From Sphingobacterium sp. UBA4616 (GTDB lineage Bacteria > Bacteroidota > Bacteroidia > Sphingobacteriales > Sphingobacteriaceae): 64,000 bases of DNA. Position 1 is the first letter of the stretch. Every line of letters begins with the position of its first letter. Made by a program: the position numbers and the translations under genes. This document shows, in pieces, positions 46,044 through 56,311 of this stretch. The notes below the pieces were generated by a model, which was given only the letters and a program-made list of their open reading frames with translations, had not been told where the DNA came from and ran no database searches. The DNA lies in contig DGIS01000013.1 in NCBI GenBank assembly GCA_002386525.1, positions 108,816-172,815 of the forward strand, given 5' to 3'.

Positions 46044-48011
46044 ATGATGTTTCAGTTGAAAGAGTTAATGAAGATAATGGCCTTTTTTATAGTATACTTT
46101 ACTATACATGCTGCAGCTGGACAGAGTTTCCTGCCATTGGATGAGAATAAATATCGAGTTGACGCGGAGAAGTTATTGCTATCGAGGTCCAATGATAGTG
46201 TGAAGGCAATGCATCATTTTTATTTGGCAGATTACTATCGATTTAGAGATACGGCGAAATTTTGGAATAATATGCGTGAGGGTGAGCGGTTGGCTAGGCC
46301 ATTCCGGACCTTACAGGCCATGGGCGCATTATATAAAAGCTATTATTATGGGCAATTCCTGGATAGTAAAAACGCGGGCATTGAAGTCCAGAAATGTATC
46401 GACCTGCTTGGCAATGCGCAAAAGCCTTTCCAACAAGGGTTATTGGCTAGAGCATGGTACAATCTGGGCTTGATTCGATTTCCTAAAAAGGGATTTGCTG
46501 ACTTTTTGGATATTCTTAATGGGAAGTGTTTACCGTACGCCAAAGCGCACGATCCTATTATGGAAGGTAGTATAAATACGATGATCGGTATGACTTTTAT
46601 GTCGTCCAATCAGCTTGCAAAAGCGGATGAATACCATCAGTTAGCGATTAAGCAGCTTGAGCAGCAACCCCCGAGTGCCGCACTTTTAGTGGCTTACCTC
46701 AACGCAGTAAGCAATTATTGCTATCAGGTAAAATCCAAAGAAGCAAAAATCTTATTGGACAAAGCCAAGCAGCTATTGGACGAGTATCCAAATTCTTCTC
46801 AGCTGCCCAATTACTATTACAACGAGGCTCTTTACTTTACGACAAAGCAGCAAACGGATGAGGCGTTAAGGTTATTGGATATCGGTTTGGATTGGTCGGT
46901 CAAGATGAACAATTGGAAATTATTCCAGATGATGCGGTTCAGAAAGTTTAATGTGTATCTCCTGCAGAAAAAGTATGCCGATGCCAAACTGCAGCTGGAG
47001 GAAATTGTAAAAAATGGCCTATTGACCCGAGATCTTTATAATAGCAAAATAGTATATAGTCAACTGGCAGCCGTAAATGAGCTGATGGGTAATTATCAGG
47101 ATGCACTGAAGATGTCCAATACCGCAAATAAGCTATCCGATAGCATTCTGCAGGTCCAACTGCTGGAAAAAATGAATGAGATGGAGACCAAGTATAAGAC
47201 CGTTGAAAAGGAAAAGGAGATTCTGAATCTGCGCGCAGAAAAGGACCGGAACCAATTTCGAGTTTTTCTAGTTTTGGGTATTGCTATTTTGCTTTTCTTC
47301 ATTGTGCTATTTACTGCTTTTTTTTACAGAAAGCAGCGGAAGCTCAATACACAGATACGGCTCAACCACGACATAGTATTGGAAAAATTGGAAAAGGAAA
47401 AGCAGTTGCAAATTTCGGAATCTATGCTCAAGGGGGAACAGCAGGAGCGGCAGCGCATTGCTCAGGATCTGCACGACAGCATAGGCGGTATGTTGACAGG
47501 GTTAAAATTTAAGATTGCGGGCGACGTAGCGAAGAGTACAATCTTGACGGACGAAATACCGCAGAAGCTGAATGATATTTTGGGCGAAGTAAGGCGGATC
47601 TCACATAATCTAATGCCTGCATCGTTGCGTCAGTTTGGGTTGATAGCAGCATTGGAGCAATTGTGTCTGGTAATGAAAAATAGTCATGTTTCCATTCAGT
47701 TTGAGAATTACGAACCTGAATTGAATGTCGATTTTCAAAAAGGATTGGCCCTCTATCAAATTGTTCAAGAAGCGATTTCAAATGCACTAAAGTATGCAAA
47801 TGCAGATACGATTATTGTTCAGGTAAGTAAATCGGAAGAAATATTACATATACTTGTGGAGGATAATGGTAAAGGCTTTGATTCCTCCGTATTAAATTAT
47901 GGATTGGGATTAAATAATATGGTCAATAGGATTAAATGGATCAACGGATCAATTGACATTCACAGCAAGCTTGGATCCGGAACCCAAATCGAAATTGCTA
48001 TAACTGTTTAA
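46044..48011 (+). CDS. NarL-type sensor histidine kinase with TPR-like N-terminal domain
   Basis: 655 residues. Signal peptide ending near HAAAGQ; about residues 40-380 are helical tetratricopeptide-like repeats (LLARAWYNLGLIRF, ALKMSNTANKLSD), then coiled coil, membrane segment 408-430, and HisKA_3 with H477 in RIAQDLHDSIGG, and ATPase N box QEAISNALKYAN. Periplasmic TPR sensor kinases like this are common in Bacteroidota; the signal is unknown. Its regulator follows 12 bp downstream. A second ATG at 46047 is equally possible. Confidence 0.88.
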   Translation: MMFQLKELMKIMAFFIVYFTIHAAAGQSFLPLDENKYRVDAEKLLLSRSNDSVKAMHHFYLADYYRFRDTAKFWNNMREGERLARPFRTLQAMGALYKSYYYGQFLDSKNAGIEVQKCIDLLGNAQKPFQQGLLARAWYNLGLIRFPKKGFADFLDILNGKCLPYAKAHDPIMEGSINTMIGMTFMSSNQLAKADEYHQLAIKQLEQQPPSAALLVAYLNAVSNYCYQVKSKEAKILLDKAKQLLDEYPNSSQLPNYYYNEALYFTTKQQTDEALRLLDIGLDWSVKMNNWKLFQMMRFRKFNVYLLQKKYADAKLQLEEIVKNGLLTRDLYNSKIVYSQLAAVNELMGNYQDALKMSNTANKLSDSILQVQLLEKMNEMETKYKTVEKEKEILNLRAEKDRNQFRVFLVLGIAILLFFIVLFTAFFYRKQRKLNTQIRLNHDIVLEKLEKEKQLQISESMLKGEQQERQRIAQDLHDSIGGMLTGLKFKIAGDVAKSTILTDEIPQKLNDILGEVRRISHNLMPASLRQFGLIAALEQLCLVMKNSHVSIQFENYEPELNVDFQKGLALYQIVQEAISNALKYANADTIIVQVSKSEEILHILVEDNGKGFDSSVLNYGLGLNNMVNRIKWINGSIDIHSKLGSGTQIEIAITV

Positions 48012-48023
48012 ATTGGCAGAGTC

Positions 48024-48647
48024 ATGAAGATAATTGCGGTGTTAGACGATCATCCCTTACTGTTGGAAGGAGTCGTTTCTTTTCTCAATAATCAGGACGG
48101 GTATCGGGTATATCCATTTTTGGAAGAGGTGGCCATGATTGAATTTTTGGATACAACGAGAGTTGACTTGGTTCTGATGGATATGCAGCTTTCCAACATT
48201 AGCGGCGTAGATGTATGTAGGCAGGTCAGGAAGCAATTCCCTTTGGTTCCTATAGTCGCCTTGAGCAATTTAGCCGATGGCAATCTTATTTTTCAGTTTA
48301 TGCGTGCCGGCGGAAATGGCTATATTTTAAAGGATGTGTCCAACGAGGAATTTTTAGGTTGCGTACAACTGGGGATAGATGGCAAAGAATCAATTTGTGA
48401 TCGTGCAAAAGAGCTATACACGGGCGCAGTTGCCACAATGAAAAGCCTTCCTAGGCTGACACAACGTGAAAAGGAGATTTTGATTTTGATTTCAAATGGA
48501 CTGACAACGAATCAGATCGCAGAAAAGTTATTTTTAAGCCCAGTTACTGTAGAAACGCATCGGCGTAATCTACTGACTAAATTCAAAGTCAAAAATATGA
48601 TTAAACTTGTACAGTTTGCAATGAAGCATAAGTTATTGGACCTTTAA
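48024..48647 (+). CDS. NarL/FixJ family response regulator
   Basis: 207 residues. Receiver with DDH acidic pair, phosphoacceptor D53 (VLMDMQLSNISG) and K in GYILKDVS, then LuxR-type HTH (LTQREKEILILISNGLTTNQ and SPVTVETHRRNLLTKF). Partner of the kinase upstream. Adjacent, convergent cydAB genes might be regulated by it, but nothing in the sequence shows this. Confidence 0.93.
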   Translation: MKIIAVLDDHPLLLEGVVSFLNNQDGYRVYPFLEEVAMIEFLDTTRVDLVLMDMQLSNISGVDVCRQVRKQFPLVPIVALSNLADGNLIFQFMRAGGNGYILKDVSNEEFLGCVQLGIDGKESICDRAKELYTGAVATMKSLPRLTQREKEILILISNGLTTNQIAEKLFLSPVTVETHRRNLLTKFKVKNMIKLVQFAMKHKLLDL

Positions 48648-48660
48648 TCGAGGGCGCATC

Positions 48661-49737
48661 TTAGTGTTCGCCGTAACCTACATTATCTAGCTTACCTTTG
48701 AATACTCTAAATTGGATAATGAAATAGGCTATTACTAAAATGGCAGCAACTATAAACCAGCCTAAACCTACAGAGAGACCATATTCGTGTGCAGCAGTAT
48801 TTTGAATCGTCAAGGACGGATTTACGTCATTCGTTGATGGTAATAATATGGGAAACATGGAAGCCACGGTTGTGGCAAAGCTCCCGAGTATAAAGAGGGA
48901 TGAAAACAAGAAGCCCATACCGTCTTTCTTAAAGCTCCTGATCCAGAATTGTCCGAGCAATCCAGCTGCTGCAATTAGGGGAAATAACCATAGCCAATAA
49001 TGATTTTGAAAATTGCTTAAAGAGATGGGTTTTACGTAATGCCATACATAGGCTGATAGCATAACGAGAATAAGCAAGACAACGTTGAGTTTAAAAACAA
49101 TACGTTTTAATCTATCGTTTAAGGTGCTGGAGGTTTTGAGGATAATCCAGCCTGCTCCATGAATCGTCAATGTAACGACAGCGACTAAACCCAATATAAC
49201 GGTAAACCAGTCAATAATGCCTTGATGCTGGGCTAAGGGGTCAAAGGTCGGGTTCCAAAGTGCAAGGAAAAAATAATGTGGCTCCTGTGTTGATACACCA
49301 TTTTCGACCATACCAAGATTGACTCCACGAACGACGTTTCCCAGGGCCGCGCCAAAGAAAAGCGCAAGCAATAAACTTGCTAGTCCAAAGGCTTTGTCCC
49401 ACAAAGCTTCCCAAAGGCGATGGTGTATCTGACCTCTCAACTCGAGGCTTATTGCCCTAAAAATAAGTAGCCATAACACAAGCATTAGCGGTAGGTAAAA
49501 TCCACTGAAAGAGGAAGCGTAAAGCGTAGGGAAAGCAAAAAACAAGACACCTCCGGAAGCAATAAGCCACACTTCATTGGCATCCCAAAATGGTCCAATG
49601 GAATTCGTTACAGCTTTTTTCTCCTGTTCCGTCTTAGCGAAAAATAGATGGACAATTCCTGCTCCAAAATCGTACCCATCGAGTACAATATAGATTCCCA
49701 ACATAAAAGTTAATACGATAAACCAAAATATTTCCAT
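48661..49737 (-). CDS. cydB: Cytochrome bd ubiquinol oxidase subunit II
   Basis: 358 residues, eight to nine membrane helices, CydB family start MEIFWFIVLTFMLGIYIVLDGYDFGAGIVH with the conserved GYDFG. It pairs with subunit I encoded 6 bp upstream to form the bd oxidase, which reduces oxygen to water with quinol at high oxygen affinity and without pumping protons. Confidence 0.95.
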   Translation of the reverse strand: MEIFWFIVLTFMLGIYIVLDGYDFGAGIVHLFFAKTEQEKKAVTNSIGPFWDANEVWLIASGGVLFFAFPTLYASSFSGFYLPLMLVLWLLIFRAISLELRGQIHHRLWEALWDKAFGLASLLLALFFGAALGNVVRGVNLGMVENGVSTQEPHYFFLALWNPTFDPLAQHQGIIDWFTVILGLVAVVTLTIHGAGWIILKTSSTLNDRLKRIVFKLNVVLLILVMLSAYVWHYVKPISLSNFQNHYWLWLFPLIAAAGLLGQFWIRSFKKDGMGFLFSSLFILGSFATTVASMFPILLPSTNDVNPSLTIQNTAAHEYGLSVGLGWFIVAAILVIAYFIIQFRVFKGKLDNVGYGEH

Positions 49738-49743
49738 AGCTAA

Positions 49744-51081
49744 TTAGGTTAATGCAGGGTAAGTTTCGGGACCTTTTTTAATGATTTTGAGGACTAACAT
49801 CAGAAATAGTAAACCCAAAAGAATGTACAGACCAACGAATCCCAGAAAGGTGAATAAGGTGTTTCCAGAAGAGACTGTAGGGGATACACCGTCTACCATT
49901 CGCATGAGATTATACACAAGCCAAGGTTGTCTTCCAAGCTCGGCCGTGTACCAGCCTGCCGTATTGGCGATATAGGGAAAAGGGATCATAAACATGATAA
50001 TCCATAATAACCATTTTGTTTGGTATAATCTGTTTCTCCAAAGCAGTAGCACTGCGAGCACCATGACTCCAATGAATATGGTACCAAGACCTACCATGAT
50101 GTGATAACTATAATAAAGTCCAGGCACGTTCGTTGGGTGTAACGATTGGTCGAATTCATTTAATCCCTTAATTTCTGCATCCCAGCGTTGATAGGTAAGA
50201 AAACTGAGGACATTCGGTACGGCTATTTTATTATCCAATTTTTTATTTTCCATGTCCGGTTGACCGATCAGAACAATCTCTGATCCGCCTTTTTCTGTTT
50301 TGAAAATTCCTTCCATCCCAGCAAAGGCAGCGGGTTGGTATTTTACCACATTTTTTGCAGCCAAATCTCCGGTAGGAAAGGCAAGCATCACCGAAGAGAT
50401 CGCACCAAAGATGACCCCGCTTTTAACGAATATCTTACCAAATTTGCTATGCCTGTCACTGAGCAGATAAAATGCGCCAATAGAAGCAACAAAAAAGGAA
50501 CTTGTAACCAAAGATGCGGCTTGATTGTGAAGATAGGAGGGCCAGAGCCATGGATTACTGAATAATGCGCTAAAATTATTCAGTATAAATTTGCCGTTTT
50601 CAAGAATCTCATAGCCCACCGGATGTTGCATCCAAGAATGTGTGGCTATAATCAGGAAGCCACTGGCCCAGGATCCAATAAAGACCATTAGTCCTGATAG
50701 AAAATGGAGCTTATGGCCGAGCAACTTTTCTCCAAAAAGGAACATTCCTAGAAACGAAGATTCTAGGAAAAAGGAGAACATGCCCTCCATAGCTAGGGTC
50801 TGCCCAATAATCCCACCGGTAAGTTCCGAAAACTTCGCCCAGTTTGTGCCAAACTGAAACTCCATGGGGATGCCCGTGACAACGCCCATGGTAAAATTAA
50901 GGGCGAAGATTTTCATCCAAAATTTTGAAGCGTGGTTGTAATCTTCGTTTTGAGTCTGCAGAAATTTCCATTTAAAGTACACGATCATCAGCGATAAACC
51001 CATGGTCAATTGGGGGAAAAGATAATGAAATGTAATAGTAAATGCGAACTGAAGCCGATTGTAGAGAATCATATCTTCCAT
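49744..51081 (-). CDS. cydA: Cytochrome bd ubiquinol oxidase subunit I
   Basis: 445 residues. Haem ligands expected: H in TITFHYLFPQLTMG for the N-terminal haem, M in YSYHIMVGLG and the conserved GWYTAELGRQPW near the quinol site, all present. The periplasmic Q loop is the short type, with an insert KTEKGGSEIVLIGQPD. Bicistronic with cydB. The cydX small subunit was not found within the window. Confidence 0.95.
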   Translation of the reverse strand: MEDMILYNRLQFAFTITFHYLFPQLTMGLSLMIVYFKWKFLQTQNEDYNHASKFWMKIFALNFTMGVVTGIPMEFQFGTNWAKFSELTGGIIGQTLAMEGMFSFFLESSFLGMFLFGEKLLGHKLHFLSGLMVFIGSWASGFLIIATHSWMQHPVGYEILENGKFILNNFSALFSNPWLWPSYLHNQAASLVTSSFFVASIGAFYLLSDRHSKFGKIFVKSGVIFGAISSVMLAFPTGDLAAKNVVKYQPAAFAGMEGIFKTEKGGSEIVLIGQPDMENKKLDNKIAVPNVLSFLTYQRWDAEIKGLNEFDQSLHPTNVPGLYYSYHIMVGLGTIFIGVMVLAVLLLWRNRLYQTKWLLWIIMFMIPFPYIANTAGWYTAELGRQPWLVYNLMRMVDGVSPTVSSGNTLFTFLGFVGLYILLGLLFLMLVLKIIKKGPETYPALT

Positions 51082-51308
51082 GGATCCGAAGTTTTGGTTA
51101 AAAGACAGCTAAATATAGCCATTTTATTTCCCGATTTAGCTTGGAGCCAATTTATTTTTTGCTAAAAATTGTTCATTTTTATCATTTTCTGAGTTAATTG
51201 TAAAATAGTAGAACGATAATCCCTCATGACTCACCATAATCCCTTATTTATCTTATCTTCGTCCGATTTAATGATGGACTAGAAAGGGAGAGAAGAACAT
51301 AAAGGGAA

Positions 51309-52295
51309 ATGAAGAAAATAATCATTTTGATGGGTGTTTTATTAATACCTGTACTTTTAATTGTCGTAAATAATATCGGTCGCGGAAGAACTGCTAAAGA
51401 TAATATTGTATTTAGGAGCAAATTATCGGATTACAATCTGTTCAAAGGTAAATTGGCTGATCTTGTGCCAAACGACCAAGGGATTTCCTATGAATTAGCA
51501 TCTGCCTTATTCACAGACTATGCTGATAAAAAGCGTGCAATCTTTCTTCCCAAAGGGGAAAAAATGAGTGCATCGGACGATGGACTACCCGAATTCCCCA
51601 ATGGTACTATCATAGCTAAAACTTTTTTCTATTCGGCAGCAAATGTGGTAAAAGGGGCTAAATTACAGCTGCTTGAGACTAGGCTTATTATCAATAAAGA
51701 TGGGCAATGGAATGCGGCTACCTATCAATGGAATGCAGCTCAAGATGAAGCTTTTCTACTCATGGACAGCGCTTCCGTTCATGTTTCGTTTCTAGACAGC
51801 AAAGGTGTCGAAAGACAGACGAATTATATCATTCCTTCGCGGGAGGATTGTATCGCATGCCACCGTCAAGGAAATCATATGCTTCCAATAGGTCCCAAAA
51901 TAAGAAATATGAACCGTATTGTCCATGTCAATAAAGAACCTCTCCAGCAATTGTTATATTTGAGGGATAGGGGTATGCTTGATTTAAAATCGTTGAGTGA
52001 TTTTAGCGCCCTGCCAAGTTATGATGATGTGACCCGGTCGACACCTGTGCGAGCACGTGCTTATTTGGATCTTAATTGCGCCCATTGTCATAATCCTAAA
52101 GGTACCGCTTATATGACTATGCTGGATCTCCGTTACGAAAGCCCCTTGAATGAAACTGGAATTTTGTTGAAACAGGCCAAGATGATTGGAAGAATGTCAA
52201 CATTAGGAGAGATGCATATGCCCCAAAAGGGAACCACAATCTTGCATGATGACGGAATATCGTTGATCAAAACCTATTTGAAATCTTTAAAATAA
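51309..52295 (+). CDS. Diheme c-type cytochrome, SO_2930-like
   Basis: 328 residues. N-terminal signal anchor (IIILMGVLLIPVLLIVVNN) targets it to the periplasm. Two haem c motifs: C181-IA-C-H185 and C257-AH-C-H261, and a MHMP segment (about residue 303) that may give a distal methionine. Divergent from cydAB, so it may pass electrons between quinol/periplasmic donors and oxidases; this is inference. The family has no assigned function. Confidence 0.8.
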   Translation: MKKIIILMGVLLIPVLLIVVNNIGRGRTAKDNIVFRSKLSDYNLFKGKLADLVPNDQGISYELASALFTDYADKKRAIFLPKGEKMSASDDGLPEFPNGTIIAKTFFYSAANVVKGAKLQLLETRLIINKDGQWNAATYQWNAAQDEAFLLMDSASVHVSFLDSKGVERQTNYIIPSREDCIACHRQGNHMLPIGPKIRNMNRIVHVNKEPLQQLLYLRDRGMLDLKSLSDFSALPSYDDVTRSTPVRARAYLDLNCAHCHNPKGTAYMTMLDLRYESPLNETGILLKQAKMIGRMSTLGEMHMPQKGTTILHDDGISLIKTYLKSLK

Positions 52296-52349
52296 AAGGT
52301 CTTTTAAAGATGAAGTTGTTAGCATCGACTGACGATCGCCACAGAAAAA

Positions 52350-52383
52350 CAAAGCGGCACTTATTGATTTAAGTGCCGCTTTG
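52350..52383. terminator. Bidirectional intrinsic terminator
   Basis: Thirteen-bp perfect arms (52350-52362 with 52371-52383), 8-nt loop, then TTTTTTT; shared by the diheme cytochrome and the convergent GH3 gene. Confidence 0.85.
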
Positions 52384-52404
52384 TTTTTTTATAGAAAAAT
52401 AGTT

Positions 52405-54681
52405 TTAAAGCAATTCAAATTCTTTTTCTTTGACATCGCGACTGTTGGGGCCAATGTACACTTTGAAATTTCCTGGCTCTGCGATATAATTCAGGCTGTT
52501 GTCAAAAAATTTCAAATCATCCACGTTAATTTTAAAGTTTACCGTTTTTTGTTCTCCTTTTTTAAGGAATATTTTCTGAAACCCTTTTAGTTCTTTTACG
52601 GGACGCGTAACTGATGCGACTACGTCTTGTATATAGAGCTGTATAGTTTCCTCAGCATCATAGTTTCCAGTATTACTGATGTCTATACTCGCTTGTAGCG
52701 TACCTTTTTCGTGGATTTTGGTACGGTCGAGACGAATGTCACTATAGGTAAAGGTCGTATAACTTAAACCATATCCAAAAGGGTAAAGTGGCGAATTACT
52801 TACATCGAGGTAATTGGATTTGAATTTTTCAAAATCACCTGAGTTTCCGTAAGGTCTACCGGTATTCTTGTGCGCGTAATAGATCGGAATCTGACCAACA
52901 TTACGTGGGAAAGTTGCCGTAATTTTTCCCGATGGTACAACATCTCCAAATAAGACATCAGCCACTGCTTTTCCAGTTTCTGTCCCACCAAACCAAACAT
53001 TTAATATCGCGGGCACGTGAGCATCTTCCCATGTGAGCGTCAGTGGTCGACCCGTAAATAGCACAAGAACAACTGGCTTTCCGGTAGCCAACAATGCTTT
53101 TAAAAGATTCTGTTGATTTTTTGGAATATCCAGTTCAGATCGACTGGAGCTTTCTCCAGACATTTCCGACGATTCGCCGAGCGCAGCGACGACGACATCG
53201 GACTGCTGGGCAACTTTCACGGCTTCTGCAATGATCTCTTCTTCTTTTCGGGGATCACGTGCGATTGTACGTCCAAACATAGTTGCATGTTTTTGGTAAT
53301 TCGGATCCTCCAACAGATTACTGCCTAGGTGTGTCAGGATATTTACTTTGTTACCCAATACAGCTTTCATGCCCTCAACCAACGAGGCCGTTTTGTCTAG
53401 TTCAGCACTGACACTCCAGGTTCCTGGCATATTTGCTCCTGAATTGGCTAAAGGGCCAATAACAGCGACTGTGCCCGTTTTTTTCAATGGAAGCGCTTGG
53501 TTTTCATTTTTCAATAAAACAAAAGATTTTGCTGCAATTTCTCTTGCTTTCGCATGATTGGCTTCAGATCCAATCACTGTTTTCGCCCGTTTTTCATCAC
53601 AATAGCGATATGGATCATCAAATAAGCCTAATTTGTACTTGGCTTCCAAAACAAAACGGCAAGCCCTGTCAATATCTGCGATTTTGACTTTTCCAGCGTC
53701 CAAAGATTTCTTTAGCGTCGTAAGAAACCCTTCACCGACCATATCCATATCAACACCCGCATTGAGACTTAAAGCAGACACCTGCTGGAGGTCACCTAGA
53801 CCGTGTGCCGTTAATTCATTTACCGCTGTATAATCGGTTACGACCAATCCTTTAAAGCCCCATTGTTTGCGTAAAACATCAGTCATTAACCATTTGTTTG
53901 CTGAAGCAGGGACACCATTAATATCGTTAAAAGACGTCATAATACTTCCAGCTCCGGCGTCTATTGCTGCTTTGTAAGGAGGTAAATATTCATTGTACAT
54001 CCGGTGAAGGCTCATATCCGTGCTATTATAATCACGACCGCCTTCGGCTGAACCGTATAGGGCAAAATGTTTGACGCAGGCCATCATGGTGTTGTATGCC
54101 GCGAGATTATCACCTTGGAAACCATGGACGATAGCCTCAGCAACCCTTGAGCTAAGATAGGTATCTTCACCTGCACCTTCAGAAATACGACCCCATCGTG
54201 GATCGCGAGAAATATCGACCATTGGCGAAAATGCCCAATTGATTCCATCCGCAGTAGCTTCCTCTGCCGCAATACGTGCAGATTGCTGAATTAAATTCAT
54301 ATCCCAAGTAGCGGCAAGTCCCAAAGGAATAGGGAATACGGTACGGTACCCATGAATGACATCCATACCAAAGATAATGGGTATTTTTAAACGGGACTGT
54401 TTAATGGCTATCTCCTGTGTTTTGCGGATCTTAGCGGGGGTACTCATGCTGAAAATACCACCGATTTGACCATTTCTAATTTTTGATTCCACATCAGTGG
54501 AGACAGTCGTTCCTGTAGTCGCCTCACCACCTGTTACTAGATTAAGTTGTCCAATCTTTTCTTCGACAGTCATCTTAGCCATCAGCTGATCAATGAACTT
54601 GTCCATTTTCTGATTGCTTTGAGCCGAACTTGTATGCCAAGCTAGAAATGCAAGAAGGAAAGCACCTACTACTTTTTTCAT
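52405..54681 (-). CDS. Glycoside hydrolase family 3 beta-glucosidase (BglX-like)
   Basis: 758 residues with a signal peptide ending TSSAQ. GH3 N-terminal barrel with nucleophile D283 (GLVVTDYTAVNEL), acid/base loop region GESSEMSGESSSRSEL in the second domain, and C-terminal fibronectin-III-like domain ending EFELL. Removes terminal beta-linked glucose. Because it follows a GH144-like gene and a SusC/SusD pair, the natural substrate may be beta-1,2-gluco-oligosaccharides (sophoro-oligosaccharides), by inference. Confidence 0.9.
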   Translation of the reverse strand: MKKVVGAFLLAFLAWHTSSAQSNQKMDKFIDQLMAKMTVEEKIGQLNLVTGGEATTGTTVSTDVESKIRNGQIGGIFSMSTPAKIRKTQEIAIKQSRLKIPIIFGMDVIHGYRTVFPIPLGLAATWDMNLIQQSARIAAEEATADGINWAFSPMVDISRDPRWGRISEGAGEDTYLSSRVAEAIVHGFQGDNLAAYNTMMACVKHFALYGSAEGGRDYNSTDMSLHRMYNEYLPPYKAAIDAGAGSIMTSFNDINGVPASANKWLMTDVLRKQWGFKGLVVTDYTAVNELTAHGLGDLQQVSALSLNAGVDMDMVGEGFLTTLKKSLDAGKVKIADIDRACRFVLEAKYKLGLFDDPYRYCDEKRAKTVIGSEANHAKAREIAAKSFVLLKNENQALPLKKTGTVAVIGPLANSGANMPGTWSVSAELDKTASLVEGMKAVLGNKVNILTHLGSNLLEDPNYQKHATMFGRTIARDPRKEEEIIAEAVKVAQQSDVVVAALGESSEMSGESSSRSELDIPKNQQNLLKALLATGKPVVLVLFTGRPLTLTWEDAHVPAILNVWFGGTETGKAVADVLFGDVVPSGKITATFPRNVGQIPIYYAHKNTGRPYGNSGDFEKFKSNYLDVSNSPLYPFGYGLSYTTFTYSDIRLDRTKIHEKGTLQASIDISNTGNYDAEETIQLYIQDVVASVTRPVKELKGFQKIFLKKGEQKTVNFKINVDDLKFFDNSLNYIAEPGNFKVYIGPNSRDVKEKEFELL

Positions 54682-54848
54682 CTTATTATCTTTTGTTTAT
54701 GTGCGCATGAATCTTCTACTCTGCGCTACTTAATATTTAGGGTAGATGTTCAATTTTAATTGTTGAACTTTTTGATACTATGCAATGTTATTTTCGTGGT
54801 AGGAACCATTTTCAACGTGTGATGGATCGAAAATGATTCCACAGACCA

Positions 54849-56234
54849 CTATTTTAAATAGGGACTTGTAAAACCAAGTTTTTTTAGTCCCTGTTGAATT
54901 TCCGGGGCTTGCATAAAAAGATCCCAGATTTTACCAGTTCTATAGTTTTCGATCATCACTATAATAGGTCCCTGATCAATCGCCAGATACCGTTGTGGAT
55001 ACCAATTTGCTGTTTCGCTATACGCGTCGTAATAGCCATATTTACCCCAAATTTTGTCGCCAAGTTGTTTGTCGAGGTATTGTGCAAATTGAATGCTTTC
55101 GTGCGGTGTATAGGGAATGGATGATAATGCCGCTGTTGGCGCGATCACGCCAGGATCGTTGTCTGGGTGATGGGCATCATAACCGTTGATGGAATAACTG
55201 GCTGTCCAGCCCCATCCTTTAGAGGAACCATAACCCGTGTAGCCTTTTGGGTTTAGATCAGCATAGGCCAAATTTATCTTGGCATGGTTGCTTGTTGCTT
55301 CCCAGTAATCTGCATATTGATCTTTTAATCCCTTGGGGCTTAATCCTAAATAAGAATAATGCTCCCAGAAAAGTGGCCCCACTTCGCCTTCTTTGGCATT
55401 ATGCTTAAGGACGAGTGGAATGTTATATTTTTTAGCTGCTGTTTTAATCGCACCTGATCTTGCCCAGCCCTCATGGTATACCGATGGAGCAATAGGATAA
55501 GTAGGCGAGGAGGCTGCTAAGATATAGGTGATCAGACATTCATCATACCCTCTTACCGGGTGATTTTGTTGAAAGTTAAATTTGGGGCTCCAATGCCAAT
55601 ACATGACATTTTGCCCATTTGTATAATGATTCCAATTGATTTCTTTCCATAGCTTGTCAGCCTTTTGGGCAACCTTTTGAGCAGAATCATCTTTATCCTT
55701 TAGGTACTCCCGAATGGCAATCAGACCCTGTGCTAAGAATGCGGTTTCAACAATATCGCCACCATTATCTTTTTCACTGAATGGTTTAGCTGTGCCTAGT
55801 TCGCCATCATACCAGTGAGCCCATGCACCTTTGAACCGTTCGATTTTTCCTAAGTAATCCATGATGTGATCCAATTTTTGGACACCTTGTTCTTTGCTGA
55901 TAAACCCGCGTTCCATGGCGACAATCATCCCCATAAGACCGAAACCACTACCACCTATGGTGACCACGTTACGGTCATTTTGAGGGTAGACACCATCCAT
56001 ATGGATGCGTTCCCTGGCGAGGCCAGAAGTAGGCTCCGCACCTTCCCAAAAATATTGAAATGTGTGTTGCTGAATATTGGTCAATAGCGAATCTTCATTG
56101 ACGCGGCCTGCATTTGTTGAATCAATTTTTGAGGGATTGTCTGGACTGCTATTGATAGCATTTTGGCACGAACTGCTGAGAATAAGCGCCAAAGCTATAC
56201 CGGTGAATACGGGATATGCTATTCGTTTTCTCAT
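54849..56234 (-). CDS. GH144-like glycoamylase-family protein, putative endo-beta-1,2-glucanase
   Basis: 461 residues. Start MRKRIAYPVFTGIALALILSSSC with a lipobox LSSSC (Cys23), so likely a lipoprotein. Family signatures of PF10091: QHTFQYFWEGAEPTSGLARER, then GGSGFGLMGMIVAMERGF, WEHYSYLGLSPKG and QGPIIVMIENYRTG. This (alpha/alpha)6 barrel family includes characterised endo-beta-1,2-glucanases (GH144). Adjacent GH3 and SusCD support that role; other beta-glucans are possible. Confidence 0.8.
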   Translation of the reverse strand: MRKRIAYPVFTGIALALILSSSCQNAINSSPDNPSKIDSTNAGRVNEDSLLTNIQQHTFQYFWEGAEPTSGLARERIHMDGVYPQNDRNVVTIGGSGFGLMGMIVAMERGFISKEQGVQKLDHIMDYLGKIERFKGAWAHWYDGELGTAKPFSEKDNGGDIVETAFLAQGLIAIREYLKDKDDSAQKVAQKADKLWKEINWNHYTNGQNVMYWHWSPKFNFQQNHPVRGYDECLITYILAASSPTYPIAPSVYHEGWARSGAIKTAAKKYNIPLVLKHNAKEGEVGPLFWEHYSYLGLSPKGLKDQYADYWEATSNHAKINLAYADLNPKGYTGYGSSKGWGWTASYSINGYDAHHPDNDPGVIAPTAALSSIPYTPHESIQFAQYLDKQLGDKIWGKYGYYDAYSETANWYPQRYLAIDQGPIIVMIENYRTGKIWDLFMQAPEIQQGLKKLGFTSPYLK

Positions 56235-56262
56235 GGATATGTTGTTTAATTCTTGAAAAAAT

Positions 56263-56289
56263 GTTCAAACGGCCTTTGGCCGTTTGAAC
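56263..56289 (-). terminator. Hairpin between susD and the GH144-like gene, probable attenuator
   Basis: Perfect 12-bp arms (56263-56274 with 56278-56289) with a 3-nt loop; on the minus strand followed by ATTTTTTC. Lies within the operon 23 nt past the SusD stop, so it would lower expression of the enzymes relative to the transporter. Confidence 0.75.
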
Positions 56290-56311
56290 GGAGTTACTTT
56301 TACTTATATAA

